DNA of 64,000 bases from the NCBI GenBank assembly GCA_021777755.1, contig JAJYDE010000003.1, forward strand, positions 83,429 through 147,428. The letters run 5' to 3'. Positions 1 through 9,410 of the stretch are shown here, in pieces (position 1 is the stretch's first letter; each line of letters begins with the position of its first letter). This stretch comes from Deltaproteobacteria bacterium (GTDB lineage Bacteria; Desulfobacterota; Syntrophobacteria; Syntrophobacterales; Syntrophobacteraceae). The position numbers and the translations under genes are program-made. A model generated the notes under the pieces. It was given only the letters and a program-made list of their open reading frames with translations. It was not told where the DNA came from and did not search any database.

Positions 1-2618
1 TCGCCGGGTCTTCTATCCAATACATAACCCATTTCGATTCTAAGCGGTCCGAAGGGCGAATTCCAACGAATTCCGGGCCCGACGTCCTCTCTGAAATTAG
101 AAGGGTCGATTTGCTGACCAGCCGAAAAAGCATTTCCCCAGTCGAAAAACACCAGGCCGCGCATACCGTAATGCTCAAGGAGCGGAAAGAGCAGTTCGGT
201 ATTTAGAACCGCGAACTTGTTGCCGCCGACCACAATGTTGTGCGCATCCCTCGGCCCCAGATAGCCGTAATACCAGCCGCGCATGGAATCAATTCCCCCG
301 AGGAAGAACCGATCCCAGATCGGAACGTCGGCCGAGCCGTTTTCAAATCCGGTCTCTGCCCGCACATGGCCGATAAATTTCCAGAAAAGCGGATAATAGT
401 AGCCTGCGTGATAGTCTTGCTTAAACAGATTGAACTCACTGCCCAAATCCTTGGAGTCGTACTCGAAAGAGACGCCCGAAAAGGAGCCTTTCGTAGGCAT
501 GAACGGCTTGTCGGTCGTGTTTCTTTCAAAAGCAAGGCCCACCCCGCTTTGAAGCTGCCAGCCCCTGGCCTGGGCCGCCTTGAAGACCGGATCGACCTCG
601 GCCGCCGAGTCCAGGTAGTAAATGGAGCCGTTTTGCATCACATAATAGGCGCTCATATTGCTGTAGTTTCCAAGAGGATAGCCGGCGCGCAATTTGAAAC
701 CGTAGTTTTGCGAAGCAAAATCCTGGTAGAACAGTACGGAATCATAGATGTCAAAGCCGCCTGAAAACCGCGTATCGAAAAGCCAGGGTTTGGTATAGCT
801 AAGTTGATAAAACTGCGCACTCTGGGCGACCAGAGCTTGCAGCCCAAGATATTGGCCCGTTCCGTTGAGGTTTTTCTGCTGAATCTGGCCCATGGCGAAA
901 AGGCCGTCCAAAGTCGAGTAGCCGCCCCCCACACTGATCGTGCCGGTTTGCTTCTCCACCACTTTCACATTGAGATCCATAACATTTGGCTGCGCCGTTG
1001 GCACGGGAACAATCTCGACGGACTTGAAAAAATCGAGCCTCTTTAGCGCCAGCCGGCTGTCCTCGATGTTCTTTGAACTGAAAGTATCGCCTTCGGCCAC
1101 CTTCAGTTCGCGCCGTATGACATAGTCACGCGTTTTTACGTTACCCGTGATGAAAACACGGCCTATCTGCACGATACCAAGTTTTTTGATATGAAAATCC
1201 ACAACCACGGAATGTTTGGCATTATCGCGCTTAATCAAAGGCTCAACTTCAACTTTCGCATACCCCTTGTCAGTATAATACTGCTTAATCAGATTGATAT
1301 CGTGTCGAATATGTTCTCCGCTGAAATATTCCTTGGCCTTGGTTTCGAGCTTCTTTTTCGCTACATGGTTAAATCCGCTGATAATATCACCCGACACAAC
1401 GGCCGAATCAATCTTGTATCTTGTCCCTTCGTGGACTGGAATTGTTATATGGAAACCATTTTTTTCAAGAGTTATTTTGGGTGGTCCAACAACGGCATCC
1501 ATAAAGCCCTTGTCACGATAGTAAGCGTTCAACCTCTCGATATCAGTATCGAGAATATCTCGCTGAAGCGTGCCTCTCTCGGAAACGTAAGATAACAGAC
1601 TCCATTTTCTCGTCTGCATTTCGCCAATGAGTTTGTGAGAGGACATCTGTTTATTGCCGATAAACTTTACGGATTTTATGTAAACCTTCTTATTTTCAGC
1701 GATATCGAAAGTAACAACAGCCTCGTTCGGAGTAATTGGAAAGGTGATTTCGGGGGTAATATCTACGTTATAATAGCCCTTCTGTTGATAAAGTTTGCGT
1801 ATTTTTTGAACATCACTGGCTATGTCGCTACGTTTCAGAACCGCATATTGTTTGGTTGTAATAGCCGCAAGAATGTCCTTTTTCTTTACTTTCTTGTTTC
1901 CTTTGAAAATCAGTTTATTGATGATCGGATTTTCCTTAACCACAAAGGTAAGGATCTTCCCGGCAGGAGTATTATCGACCTCGGCGTCAACCTTTGCAAA
2001 ATATCCCGTGTCAAAGATTGCCCGAATATCCTTGCTTACCTGGGCGGGATTGTACAACCGCCCCTTCTTGCTTTTGACCACGGCTTTTATCGCAGCGGCA
2101 TCGATGCGCACATTCCCCTTGACCTTGATCTGGGCGATCTCTGATTTACCAAGGACATCAACGCTCGTCTGATCCAGGATCTGTTCAACCGCGGAAGCAA
2201 GATTCTCCACTCCCTGCTGAGCGGCCAAGAGAGTGATCGTTTTCTTGGCCCCCGAGACATCGACCAAGTCGGCCTGGATGGAGATCGTATCGCCCACCAG
2301 GCTGTAGCCGCCGAACATGACGTAGGAGGCGCCAAGTTTTTTCCCGATCGCCCTGGCTTGCGCCTCGGAACTGACAGGGCCGTGAGCAACCCTTTTGACC
2401 CGCGCCTCAGCGATCAGTGCCAAACCCTTTCGAGCGCCAAGCCGGGAGAAAAGCTCATCGAGGGATGTTTGCGCCTTGACGGCATTTGGTTGACCGTGCA
2501 TTGCAAAAGGCAAGATGGCGACACTAGCCTGCTCGTTTTGGCTCCACGCAGCAGGAAGGCTCAACACAAGGAGAATTAATAGACAAAGAGTTATCCCCGA
2601 CTTTTTCTTACCAACCAT
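1..2618 (-). CDS. bamA: Outer membrane protein assembly factor BamA (C-terminus cut by window edge)
   Basis: BamA is the barrel-forming core of the machine that inserts beta-barrel proteins into the outer membrane. The frame opens at the ATG ending at 2618, behind a purine-rich RBS, and runs off position 1 after about 872 residues. It starts with a signal peptide (basic MVGKKK, then a hydrophobic run ending near AWS). Residues about 30-145 form a TolB/FlgO-like domain (VAILPF at its start), then POTRA repeats begin with IAQIKVKGNVRIDAAAI. The final visible residues (FGPLRIEMGYVLDRRPG) match the start of the last barrel strand of BamA, so only about 15-20 residues should be missing. The N-terminal extra domain makes it longer than the E. 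coli protein (about 810 aa). It lies last in the lysS-lolC-lolD-bamA run, 180 bp below lolD, and may have its own promoter there. Confidence 0.9.
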   Translation of the reverse strand, partial: MVGKKKSGITLCLLILLVLSLPAAWSQNEQASVAILPFAMHGQPNAVKAQTSLDELFSRLGARKGLALIAEARVKRVAHGPVSSEAQARAIGKKLGASYVMFGGYSLVGDTISIQADLVDVSGAKKTITLLAAQQGVENLASAVEQILDQTSVDVLGKSEIAQIKVKGNVRIDAAAIKAVVKSKKGRLYNPAQVSKDIRAIFDTGYFAKVDAEVDNTPAGKILTFVVKENPIINKLIFKGNKKVKKKDILAAITTKQYAVLKRSDIASDVQKIRKLYQQKGYYNVDITPEITFPITPNEAVVTFDIAENKKVYIKSVKFIGNKQMSSHKLIGEMQTRKWSLLSYVSERGTLQRDILDTDIERLNAYYRDKGFMDAVVGPPKITLEKNGFHITIPVHEGTRYKIDSAVVSGDIISGFNHVAKKKLETKAKEYFSGEHIRHDINLIKQYYTDKGYAKVEVEPLIKRDNAKHSVVVDFHIKKLGIVQIGRVFITGNVKTRDYVIRRELKVAEGDTFSSKNIEDSRLALKRLDFFKSVEIVPVPTAQPNVMDLNVKVVEKQTGTISVGGGYSTLDGLFAMGQIQQKNLNGTGQYLGLQALVAQSAQFYQLSYTKPWLFDTRFSGGFDIYDSVLFYQDFASQNYGFKLRAGYPLGNYSNMSAYYVMQNGSIYYLDSAAEVDPVFKAAQARGWQLQSGVGLAFERNTTDKPFMPTKGSFSGVSFEYDSKDLGSEFNLFKQDYHAGYYYPLFWKFIGHVRAETGFENGSADVPIWDRFFLGGIDSMRGWYYGYLGPRDAHNIVVGGNKFAVLNTELLFPLLEHYGMRGLVFFDWGNAFSAGQQIDPSNFREDVGPGIRWNSPFGPLRIEMGYVLDRRPG

Positions 2619-2800
2619 GATTTCCTGCCCCTCCCGCAAGTCGCTCCCACCGGCAAATCAATACACAACAGGCTCGAATCCTCTATTTGCCTCAAGCCAA
2701 TTTCCTGGCCCCCTCTAATACCATCCTTCGCGACGCAAGCCCAACACAATTTTTCCGGTTCCGACCGGGACTCGGGGTCCAACAGCTTCGAGGAACCCAA

Positions 2801-3529
2801 TCAAAGGCTGAGGCTAAGAGATTCCGCCGCCCCACCCCGCTCATCTTTGAGGCGAGCGTCCTTGAGTCGCAGGACCCTGTGCATCATGGAAGCCAGTTCC
2901 TGGTTGTGCGTAACGATAACCATGGTGAGCCCATCGGATTCATTGAGGGACACCAGCAACTCATGAAGCGAGCGCCCGGTTCGGCCGTCCAGGTTGCCGC
3001 TCGGTTCATCAGCCAGAAAGAGTCGGGGTTTGAGCAAAAGCGCCCTGGCCACGGCAACCCTTTGCTGCTCGCCCCCGGAAAGCTCTCCCACCCGGTGTTT
3101 CAATCGTTGTGACAAGCCCAGACGGTCGAGAAGCTCGCAAGCCCGCTCCCGGACCTCGGAACCCGCAAGGCCGGCAATCAATCCGGGCATCATGACATTT
3201 TCGACGGCGTTAAATTCGGGCATAAGGCAGTGGAACTGGAAGACAAAACCTATGTTGCGATTCCTGAAGTTGGCCAGGTCGCGTTCACCACGGCTGAACA
3301 CATCCGCTCCGCCGTAGAAGACCTTTCCGGAAGTCGGCCTCTCCAGAGTGCCGAGGATATTGAGCAGGGTGGATTTTCCAGCCCCCGAACTGCCCACGAT
3401 GGCGATTCTTTCCCCCTTGCGTATGACAAGGTCGAGGTCCTTGAAAAGCTCTATCGTATTGCTTGCGTTCTCAAAGACTTTGGTCAGTCCCAGTGTGTGG
3501 ACTTCTATGCTTTGCTTTAAATCATTCAT
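2801..3529 (-). CDS. lolD: Lipoprotein-releasing ABC transporter ATPase LolD
   Basis: This is the cytoplasmic ATPase of the Lol system, which extracts outer-membrane lipoproteins from the inner membrane and hands them to LolA. The 242-aa protein has Walker A GSSGAGKS (about residues 46-53), Q-loop FQFH (98-100), signature LSGGEQQ (150-156) and Walker B LFLADEP (170-176) followed by the D-loop. Length and motifs fit the LolD/MacB-type ABC family. Its start lies inside the end of the permease gene (8-nt overlap), so the two are translationally coupled. LolD is told from other MacB-type ATPases mainly by the LolC-like partner and the bamA neighbour. Confidence 0.93.
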   Translation of the reverse strand: MNDLKQSIEVHTLGLTKVFENASNTIELFKDLDLVIRKGERIAIVGSSGAGKSTLLNILGTLERPTSGKVFYGGADVFSRGERDLANFRNRNIGFVFQFHCLMPEFNAVENVMMPGLIAGLAGSEVRERACELLDRLGLSQRLKHRVGELSGGEQQRVAVARALLLKPRLFLADEPSGNLDGRTGRSLHELLVSLNESDGLTMVIVTHNQELASMMHRVLRLKDARLKDERGGAAESLSLSL

Positions 3530-4757
3530 ACTTCAGGGCTTCCGCGGGATCGAGTCCGGCAGCCTTGCGCGACGGGTAAAGAGTCGCCAGAAGGCTTATA
3601 CAAATTGCCGAAAGAGCGATTATCACCAAATCGGAGGCTTCCATTTTCACCGGAAGTTTGGCGATGTGATAGACGCTGTCGGGCAAATCGATGAATTTAT
3701 AATGCTTTAGCAGGGCGCACAAGGTGCTTCCGCCGAAAAGTCCGAGAAGCGTACCGCTGGTTCCGATGAGAAAGCCTTCCAGGACGAAAATTTTCCTTAT
3801 GCTGGTCGTGGTCGCGCCCATGGCTTTGAGGATCGCTATGTCGCGGCCCTTCTCCATGACCAGCATCGTAAGGGAGCTGACGATGTTAAATGAGGCCACA
3901 AGGATTATGAGGGTGAGAATGACGAACATGACGGTTTTTTCCAGCTTGAGGGCGGCGAAGAAATTGCCGTTCATCTTTATCCAGTCGGTGACATAGAAGG
4001 GGTAGCCAAGGGATTTTTTCAAAGCCTTGGCAATAGCGCCGGCCCGGTAGATATTATGGACCCTTACCTCCAGCCCGGTCACACTGTGGCCGATTCCCAG
4101 AAACTGCTGGGCAACCGGCAGATCGACATAAGCAAGAGTGGAGTCGTAATCGTACATCCCCGAGCGCACCAAGCCGACGACCTGGAAAAGCTCGCTTCTG
4201 GGAGCCTGGCCGATGGGTGTGAGTCTGCCGGTGGGCGAGATGATGGTAAGATAGCTCCCGACGCTCACCCCCAGACTGTTGGCCAATTCACTGCCCAGAA
4301 TGATTCCCGGATAGGCCGCCTCCCCCTTGCCCGCAGACTGAGCGAGATCGGCTAGCTTTCCCGCAATGAGATTCTGCTGGATTCTGATGACTTTCGAGGC
4401 CGAAAGCGGGTCGATTCCGTAAAGGATGGCCCCCGAACTCCTGTTTGCAGACATCATCACCGGCGCGTAAATATAGGGTGTTGCCCCCACCACCCCCGGG
4501 CTCCTGTCGACCTTGCCAATCGCTTCCTTGTACCCCGATATCGGCCCGGCATAGCTGGTGATGTTCACATGGGCCGTTACTCCGAGGATGCGGTTTCGAA
4601 GATCGGACTGAAATCCGTTCATAACCGCCAAAACTACTATAAGAGCCGTAACCCCCACGCCCACTCCGGCAATGGAGATAAGAGAGATCAAAGACACGAA
4701 AGTCTGTCTTCGCTTGGCCAGCAGGTATCGAATGCTTATGAAAAACTCAAAACCCAT
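3522..4757 (-). CDS. lolC: Lipoprotein-releasing ABC transporter permease (LolC/LolE family)
   Basis: Inner-membrane permease of the Lol lipoprotein exporter. The 411-aa protein has the standard MacB/FtsX-like plan: an N-terminal transmembrane helix (about 20-45), a large periplasmic domain (about 45-265), then three helices (about 275-300, 320-345, 375-400). The N-terminus FEFFISIRYLLAKRRQTFVS is the typical LolC/E cytoplasmic lead-in. Only one permease gene is present, so the transporter may be built on a homodimer (as with LolF) or the second subunit is elsewhere. The start is 8 nt below the lysS stop, and its stop overlaps the lolD start. Confidence 0.92.
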   Translation of the reverse strand: MGFEFFISIRYLLAKRRQTFVSLISLISIAGVGVGVTALIVVLAVMNGFQSDLRNRILGVTAHVNITSYAGPISGYKEAIGKVDRSPGVVGATPYIYAPVMMSANRSSGAILYGIDPLSASKVIRIQQNLIAGKLADLAQSAGKGEAAYPGIILGSELANSLGVSVGSYLTIISPTGRLTPIGQAPRSELFQVVGLVRSGMYDYDSTLAYVDLPVAQQFLGIGHSVTGLEVRVHNIYRAGAIAKALKKSLGYPFYVTDWIKMNGNFFAALKLEKTVMFVILTLIILVASFNIVSSLTMLVMEKGRDIAILKAMGATTTSIRKIFVLEGFLIGTSGTLLGLFGGSTLCALLKHYKFIDLPDSVYHIAKLPVKMEASDLVIIALSAICISLLATLYPSRKAAGLDPAEALKYE

Positions 4758-4765
4758 GAGCGTTC

Positions 4766-6259
4766 TTACAGGCCCTTCTTTTCAGGTCTCATGTGAGGGA
4801 AAAGGATCACATCCCTTATGGAAGGCGAGTCCGTGAAAAGCATGACCAGCCGGTCGATTCCTATGCCCTCGCCGGCAGCCGGGGGCATTCCGTACTCCAG
4901 CGCCCGGATATAGTCCTCATCCATCTGATGGGCTTCCTCGTCTCCGGCCTCGAAGGCCGCGATCTGCCGCTCGAACCTCTCGCGCTGGTCCCTTGGATCG
5001 TTTAGCTCGGAGAAGGCATTGGCCATTTCACGGCCGGCGATAAAGAGTTCGAAGCGGTCCACGAATCCGGGTGCCCCTTGGGTTTTTCGGGAAAGAGGCG
5101 AAACCTCGAGCGGATATTGATAGATGAAAGTCGGCTGCACAAGTCTTGGCTCGACCACCAGGTCGAATATTTTGGTCAGAAGCTTCCCGTGGCCTTCGAA
5201 TCGCTCGATCCCTATGCCCAAAGACCTGGCATAACTGACGGCCCCCTCCAGGCTCTCCACCGCCTCCCGCGGTACATTTCCGATCGCGGTGAGAGATTCG
5301 AGGAAGGTGTGGCGCGCCCAGGGCGCTCTTAGCTCGATCACGTCACCCTGGTATTCGAGGCTCGTTTTGCCTTCGTTTACCTCCCCGCACAAAAGGGCGA
5401 AAAGCTCTTCGGTAAGCCCCATGAGGTCTTCGTATGTGGCGTAGGCCTGATAGAATTCGACCATCGTGAATTCGGGGTTGTGCTGCGTGGAGACACCCTC
5501 GTTGCGAAAATTACGGTTCAGTTCGAACACCCGCTCGAAGCCACCCACGAGAAGTCTTTTCAGATACAACTCCGGGGCGATTCGCAGATAAAGATCCATG
5601 TCCAGGGCATTGTGATGGGTCTTGAAGGGCTTGGCCGCGGCCCCTCCCGCAATGGCGTGCATCATGGGAGTCTCGACTTCGAGAAAATCCCGTTCGGCAA
5701 AAAACCGCCGCATAGTAGAAATTATCCGGGCCCTTTTTCGGAAGGTTTCCCTTACCTGCTCGTTTACCATCAGGTCCACGTACCGCTGCCGGTAGCGCAG
5801 TTCGATGTCTTTTAGACCGTGGAATTTTTCAGGAAGCGGCCGCAGGTTTTTGGTGAGCAGAACAAGTTCTTTTACCAGCAAGGTCAGCTCATCGGTTTTG
5901 GTTCGAAAAAGCCTCCCGCCAACACGGATGATGTCCCCGATATCCAAACGCCTGGCCAAAGCGTAGCTCTGTTCGCCGATTTGATTTTTCTGCACGTAGA
6001 CCTGGATTTTTGAATCCGAATCACAGATATGCATAAAGATGGATTTGCCGAAAGATCTCACCGAAAGCACCCGGCCGGCAACCACAAAGGCGGTTTCGTC
6101 CGCCTCGAGTTCCTCCGCACTCTTGCCTCCGGCTTTTGCAATCAGCCCCTTTATCTTGTCGGGCGCCCCATAACCGTTCGGATAGAGCGCCACGTCTTGC
6201 CGTTCCAACTCGGCGGCTTTTTCGAGCCGCTCCCGCACAACGATATTTAAATCTTCCAT
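4766..6259 (-). CDS. lysS: Lysine--tRNA ligase (class II)
   Basis: Charges tRNA-Lys with lysine in the cytoplasm. The 497 aa match the class II LysRS length. An N-terminal OB-fold anticodon-binding domain covers about residues 55-165 (FVVAGRVLSVRSFGKSIFMH). The catalytic domain has motif 2 (FRNEGVSTQHNPEFTMVEFY, about 265-285) and motif 3 (GEGIGIDRLVMLFTDSPSIR near the C-terminus). It begins the lysS-lolC-lolD-bamA run and ends 8 nt before lolC. The first methionine is used; upstream is a moderate AGGG-type RBS. Confidence 0.97.
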   Translation of the reverse strand: MEDLNIVVRERLEKAAELERQDVALYPNGYGAPDKIKGLIAKAGGKSAEELEADETAFVVAGRVLSVRSFGKSIFMHICDSDSKIQVYVQKNQIGEQSYALARRLDIGDIIRVGGRLFRTKTDELTLLVKELVLLTKNLRPLPEKFHGLKDIELRYRQRYVDLMVNEQVRETFRKRARIISTMRRFFAERDFLEVETPMMHAIAGGAAAKPFKTHHNALDMDLYLRIAPELYLKRLLVGGFERVFELNRNFRNEGVSTQHNPEFTMVEFYQAYATYEDLMGLTEELFALLCGEVNEGKTSLEYQGDVIELRAPWARHTFLESLTAIGNVPREAVESLEGAVSYARSLGIGIERFEGHGKLLTKIFDLVVEPRLVQPTFIYQYPLEVSPLSRKTQGAPGFVDRFELFIAGREMANAFSELNDPRDQRERFERQIAAFEAGDEEAHQMDEDYIRALEYGMPPAAGEGIGIDRLVMLFTDSPSIRDVILFPHMRPEKKGL

Positions 6260-6594
6260 AATGGCTCAAACCCTGAAAAGAGGCGTCGCGCCCCCGTTGC
6301 TGTCTAAATCCAATTTAAGTCCGCAGACCACCACAAATATGAAACGTTAGATGATTTGAATTGCCGCGTCAAGAACCTTATCTTTTTTTGCCTTGGCCGC
6401 TCCACCCGGTCCGCGGTGCCCGCGCATTCCGCCCACCCTTGCAATCATGCGAAACGGAGCCGGTCTCGGCCCCCCGTTCGGGCAAGCCGACAACTCCCCC
6501 ACCCCGACCATTTTTCTTTTCGGAACAAGCCTGTCATGGCGCTCTTCCGCAAGCCTCGCCCCCCCGGAGCCGGCATTCTTGAAGGCTCAGAATT
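6260..6594. other. Intergenic stretch without a supported gene
   Basis: This 335-bp stretch lies between the lysS start and the stop of the small membrane-protein gene. Open frames on the plus strand are proline- and arginine-rich and look like GC-driven noise. No clear promoter, terminator or RNA was recognised. The lysS promoter should lie near its left end. Confidence 0.5.
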
Positions 6595-6774
6595 TCAGGA
6601 GCCCCCCGGACCTTTCCCCGCTCCTTTTCCCCTTCCGCTGCGGATCATCTTCGAAACCGTGAAAGCCACGATCAGAAGCCCCAAAATAATAAGAACCCAG
6701 TCGCTTTTAAAAACCCCATATAAAAAAATGACAATTCCGCCAACCAAACTCAGCCACTGCATCCACGGTTCCAT
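6595..6774 (-). CDS. Small membrane protein of unknown function (59 aa)
   Basis: The longest frame begins upstream, but the ATG ending at 6774 sits 6 nt behind a strong GGGAGG ribosome-binding site, giving a 59-aa protein. It has two hydrophobic stretches (LSLVGGIVIFLYGVF and WVLIILGLLIVAFTVSKMI) joined by a short KSD turn. A basic glycine-rich tail (SGRGKGAGKG) should face the cytoplasm. It would be a two-helix inner-membrane hairpin. No family is recognised and the neighbours give no hint. Confidence 0.6.
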   Translation of the reverse strand: MEPWMQWLSLVGGIVIFLYGVFKSDWVLIILGLLIVAFTVSKMIRSGRGKGAGKGPGGS

Positions 6775-7263
6775 GATTTTGCCTCCCGCTACACATTTCC
6801 AAAAATCCCCGCCCCGGCCTCCCCCATCAACTTCGTAATCCGGAACAAAGAAGCTCCGGGCGCACACGATGAGACCGCTCGAATCAGGCCAGCTTTACGT
6901 TTCCTAGCGAGTTTTCGCGCAAAAGGCAAAACAAAAGAATTTTCCAAGCAGGCTTGGAGGGAAAAAATCGCTTTTCATTGTCCACGCCTGTTTGCCTGGA
7001 GGCAAGCGGGGAAAACGGGGGCCATCGGTATCGAACCGGGGAAGATTCTTAATGGATCGAACATTGATGAAGCTCAATCGGAGAACTGAGACGGCCTCTT
7101 TTTCCGCCCCGGGTCACAAGCGCACCGAATCGAATTTGCCCGATGCCCGGAAGACCGCTTTATGGAGCGATAAAAAAACTTGGATCGGCCTATGGGCAAC
7201 GAGCAGTGAGAAAAAGGAGGCCAAGAGGGCAAACGCGAAAAATCCAGTCCTGCGGCCTGCAAT
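6775..7263. other. Intergenic stretch without a supported gene
   Basis: Nearly 490 bp between two minus-strand genes. A 165-aa frame on plus and a 62-aa frame on minus look like chance frames (low-complexity, no RBS, no recognisable domain). Weak hairpins are visible, for example CCAAG-CAGG-CTTGG near 6946-6959 and TTGCC-TGGA-GGCAA near 6990-7003. Neither has a T-tract, so they are not called as terminators. Confidence 0.4.
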
Positions 7264-7635
7264 CTACAATGTTTGCGTGAATGACTCGGGCGTTACCACC
7301 AGAGTCGCCCGCAACCATTCGAATTTGGATTTGAGCAAGTCGAAGTCCGGCCCGGAGGTTACGAATGCGGCCTTGCCCTTGATCAGAAAACCCGTACCCG
7401 CACCACGCAGGCCCTGCACTTTGCTGCTCCCCAGAGTGATCAGCACTTCGGGGTTGAAGGCGACATTGGCCTGCGTGCGGTGCATGTAACCGGCCGGAAT
7501 CAGCAGTCGCTCATCGTCGGCAATACGGACGTAACTGTTCCAGGTATTGACCAGGTGGGGCCCATCGGCCCCCAAGGTGGCGATTGCAACTATGCCGTCT
7601 TTTTTGAGTATTTCCTTTACTATTTCGGGTATCAT
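7264..7635 (-). CDS. Pyridoxamine 5'-phosphate oxidase-like flavin-binding protein
   Basis: A 123-aa split-barrel flavin-nucleotide-binding protein. The start is set by AAAGGAG eight bases before the ATG ending at 7635; the upstream in-frame methionine lacks an RBS. The pattern is that of small PNPOx-like proteins: IVKEILKKDGIVAIATLGADG at the front, VNTWNSYVRIADDERLLIPAG in the middle, and GTGFLIKGKAAFVTSGPDFD later. These proteins bind FMN, F420 or heme; which one cannot be told here. It is divergent from a MocR/PdxR regulator across only 62 bp. That suggests control by the regulator, perhaps in response to a B6 vitamer or amino acid. Confidence 0.75.
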   Translation of the reverse strand: MIPEIVKEILKKDGIVAIATLGADGPHLVNTWNSYVRIADDERLLIPAGYMHRTQANVAFNPEVLITLGSSKVQGLRGAGTGFLIKGKAAFVTSGPDFDLLKSKFEWLRATLVVTPESFTQTL

Positions 7636-7697
7636 CGGTTGGTTCTCCTTTAAGATGGTTGTGGTTGTAAGTCCATGGGCCGGCATTGAGAGTTCCT
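7636..7697. promoter_or_regulatory. Shared divergent control region, MocR regulator / PNPOx-like gene
   Basis: Only 62 bp separate the two start codons, so both promoters and any operator overlap. A direct repeat GGTTGTGGTTGT lies near 7655-7668. MocR proteins commonly bind pairs of short direct repeats, so this is a candidate operator. That is an inference from position. Confidence 0.35.
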
Positions 7698-9092
7698 ATG
7701 TTCATCATAAACAACAACGAAAACGTCCCGCTGTTCAAGCAACTCTATATGCGGATCAGGGAGCAAGCACTGTCCGGGAAGTTGCCTGAACATGCCAAGC
7801 TTCCCTCCGTAAGGGAACTTGCGGCCGAACTTTCCATCAGCCGCAACACGGTTGAAGCAGCCTACCAGGAATTGCACGCTGAAGGCTATATTTACAGCCG
7901 ACAGCGTAGAGGCTATTTTGTCTCGGCACTCGATCTTCACGCGGAGCCGCCGACACCGGCATTCAAGCCTCGCCCACAGAGCCCGCCCGTGCCGCCTGCG
8001 TTGCACCACACTTATGATTTTCATCCCGCTCGCCTTGATCCCGGCAGTTTCCCCCTGGCGCTGTGGCGCACCTGTTTGGTGGAGTGCCTGCGCGAGGGCT
8101 TAAGCGAACTTTCCGTCTATGGCGACCCGCGGGGCGACCGGGGATTGCGCTCCAATATCCAACAGTATCTGGAACGTTCCCGCGGGGTGGTTTGCGACCC
8201 GGACCAGATTGTGATCTGCGCCGGACTCCAACACAGTCTCGACATCGTCGCCCACCTGCTAAAAGAGCAACATTGCTCCGTGGCGGTCGAAGATCCCGGA
8301 TACCACCTGGCTCGTGCGGTATTCCGAAACAACCTGTTCAACATAGTCCCGGCCGCGGTCGGATCGGACGGACTAGACCTTGAAACAGTTAGAGCCAGCG
8401 GGAGCACCATAGCCTACGTTACCCCGTCGCACCAACTGCCGATGGGGTGCGTGATGCCCATTGCCAACCGCCGGAAACTGATCGAATGGGCCGGATCGGG
8501 CAACAGACTGATCATTGAAGACGACTATGACAGCGAACTCAGGTACCATGGGAAACCGATCCCGTCCCTACAGGGTTTATGGCCATATGGAAACATCATT
8601 TATCTCGGGACGTTTTCAAAAATCCTCTCCCCCGCGCTGCGCTTGAGTTATATGGTTCTCCCTCAATCCGTGCTCGCACGATTGAACGAGCAATATCATG
8701 ATTATTTTTCCTCCGTCTCACTGCTCGAACAAAAGACAATGGCCAAGTTCATCGAGCAGGGACACTGGATGCGACACATCCGGCGCATGCGCATCCTCTA
8801 CAACAAAAAGCACGATGTCCTGATCGAGAGCATCAAACACGAGTTCGGCTCCAAAGCCACCATCCTCGGACAGGGCGCGGGACTCCACGTGGTATTGCAG
8901 TTGCTTGTTCAAAATCACGGGGAAGCTGAAATTATCCGCCGCGCCGCACGAAACGGGATCGGTTTATTTCCCTTCAGCACTACCTGCGTGAAAAATAAAC
9001 CGACACTGACAAACCTTCTGCTTGGCTTCGGAGGCATGAGCGCTCTTGAAATAGAGCAAGGCGTTCATCTGCTGGCCAAACTCTGCTTTTGA
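7698..9092 (+). CDS. MocR/PdxR-type transcriptional regulator (GntR HTH + aminotransferase-like domain)
   Basis: A 464-aa regulator with an N-terminal GntR winged helix (about residues 12-75: LPSVRELAAELSISRNTVEA). A fold-type I aminotransferase-like domain follows, as in PdxR, GabR and TauR. The PLP lysine region is GTFSKILSPALRLSYM and the PLP-contacting aspartate region is IIEDDYDSELRY. These proteins use PLP as ligand and often autorepress while controlling a divergent gene. Here the divergent gene encodes a PNPOx-like protein, which fits B6-linked control. A TTG at 7686 would add four residues, but the ATG at 7698 has the better spacing from a GAGAG RBS. Confidence 0.88.
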   Translation: MFIINNNENVPLFKQLYMRIREQALSGKLPEHAKLPSVRELAAELSISRNTVEAAYQELHAEGYIYSRQRRGYFVSALDLHAEPPTPAFKPRPQSPPVPPALHHTYDFHPARLDPGSFPLALWRTCLVECLREGLSELSVYGDPRGDRGLRSNIQQYLERSRGVVCDPDQIVICAGLQHSLDIVAHLLKEQHCSVAVEDPGYHLARAVFRNNLFNIVPAAVGSDGLDLETVRASGSTIAYVTPSHQLPMGCVMPIANRRKLIEWAGSGNRLIIEDDYDSELRYHGKPIPSLQGLWPYGNIIYLGTFSKILSPALRLSYMVLPQSVLARLNEQYHDYFSSVSLLEQKTMAKFIEQGHWMRHIRRMRILYNKKHDVLIESIKHEFGSKATILGQGAGLHVVLQLLVQNHGEAEIIRRAARNGIGLFPFSTTCVKNKPTLTNLLLGFGGMSALEIEQGVHLLAKLCF

Positions 9093-9206
9093 GGTGTCGA
9101 GGCGCCTCAAGCCGACCTTGGATGGAAATATATTGTCGATTTGCCCATTTATAAAGGTCCAGTTTTGAAAATAACCACGGGGGCAGATTAACGATAGAGG
9201 TATGAG

Positions 9207-9235
9207 TTGCGGTGAGTGATCGTTGACTGTATACT
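9207..9235 (+). promoter_or_regulatory. Candidate sigma-70 promoter for the CoA-transferase/GNAT gene
   Basis: TTGCGG (9207-9212) and TATACT (9230-9235) are spaced by 17 bp. The predicted transcript would carry a leader of about 170 nt containing the hairpin at 9267-9285. Confidence 0.45.
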
Positions 9236-9266
9236 CTTAAAGCGTGTGCCGGGCATTCGAGGATAT

Positions 9267-9285
9267 CCGCGGACAGGGTCCGCGG
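9267..9285. repeat. Perfect inverted repeat in the leader of the CoA-transferase/GNAT gene
   Basis: CCGCGGAC and GTCCGCGG flank a 3-base loop (AGG). It lies about 30 bp below the predicted -10 and 125 bp before the start codon. It could be an operator or an RNA hairpin; there is no T-tract. Confidence 0.5.
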
Positions 9286-9410
9286 CGGGATGGTCCGGCG
9301 CTGAAGACAAGTCATTTTCCCCGATAAAGCGCGCATAGCTCACTTCTTTTTCCGACTGCTTTTCAAGCCACACGTGACCATATTTCATAACCCCTGCGAC
9401 GAGTCGTCAG

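Noticed and set aside
6356..6838. Plus-strand frames of 73-160 aa upstream of the small membrane protein
   Set aside because: Proline/arginine-rich, low complexity, no RBS; they overlap the better-supported minus-strand gene.
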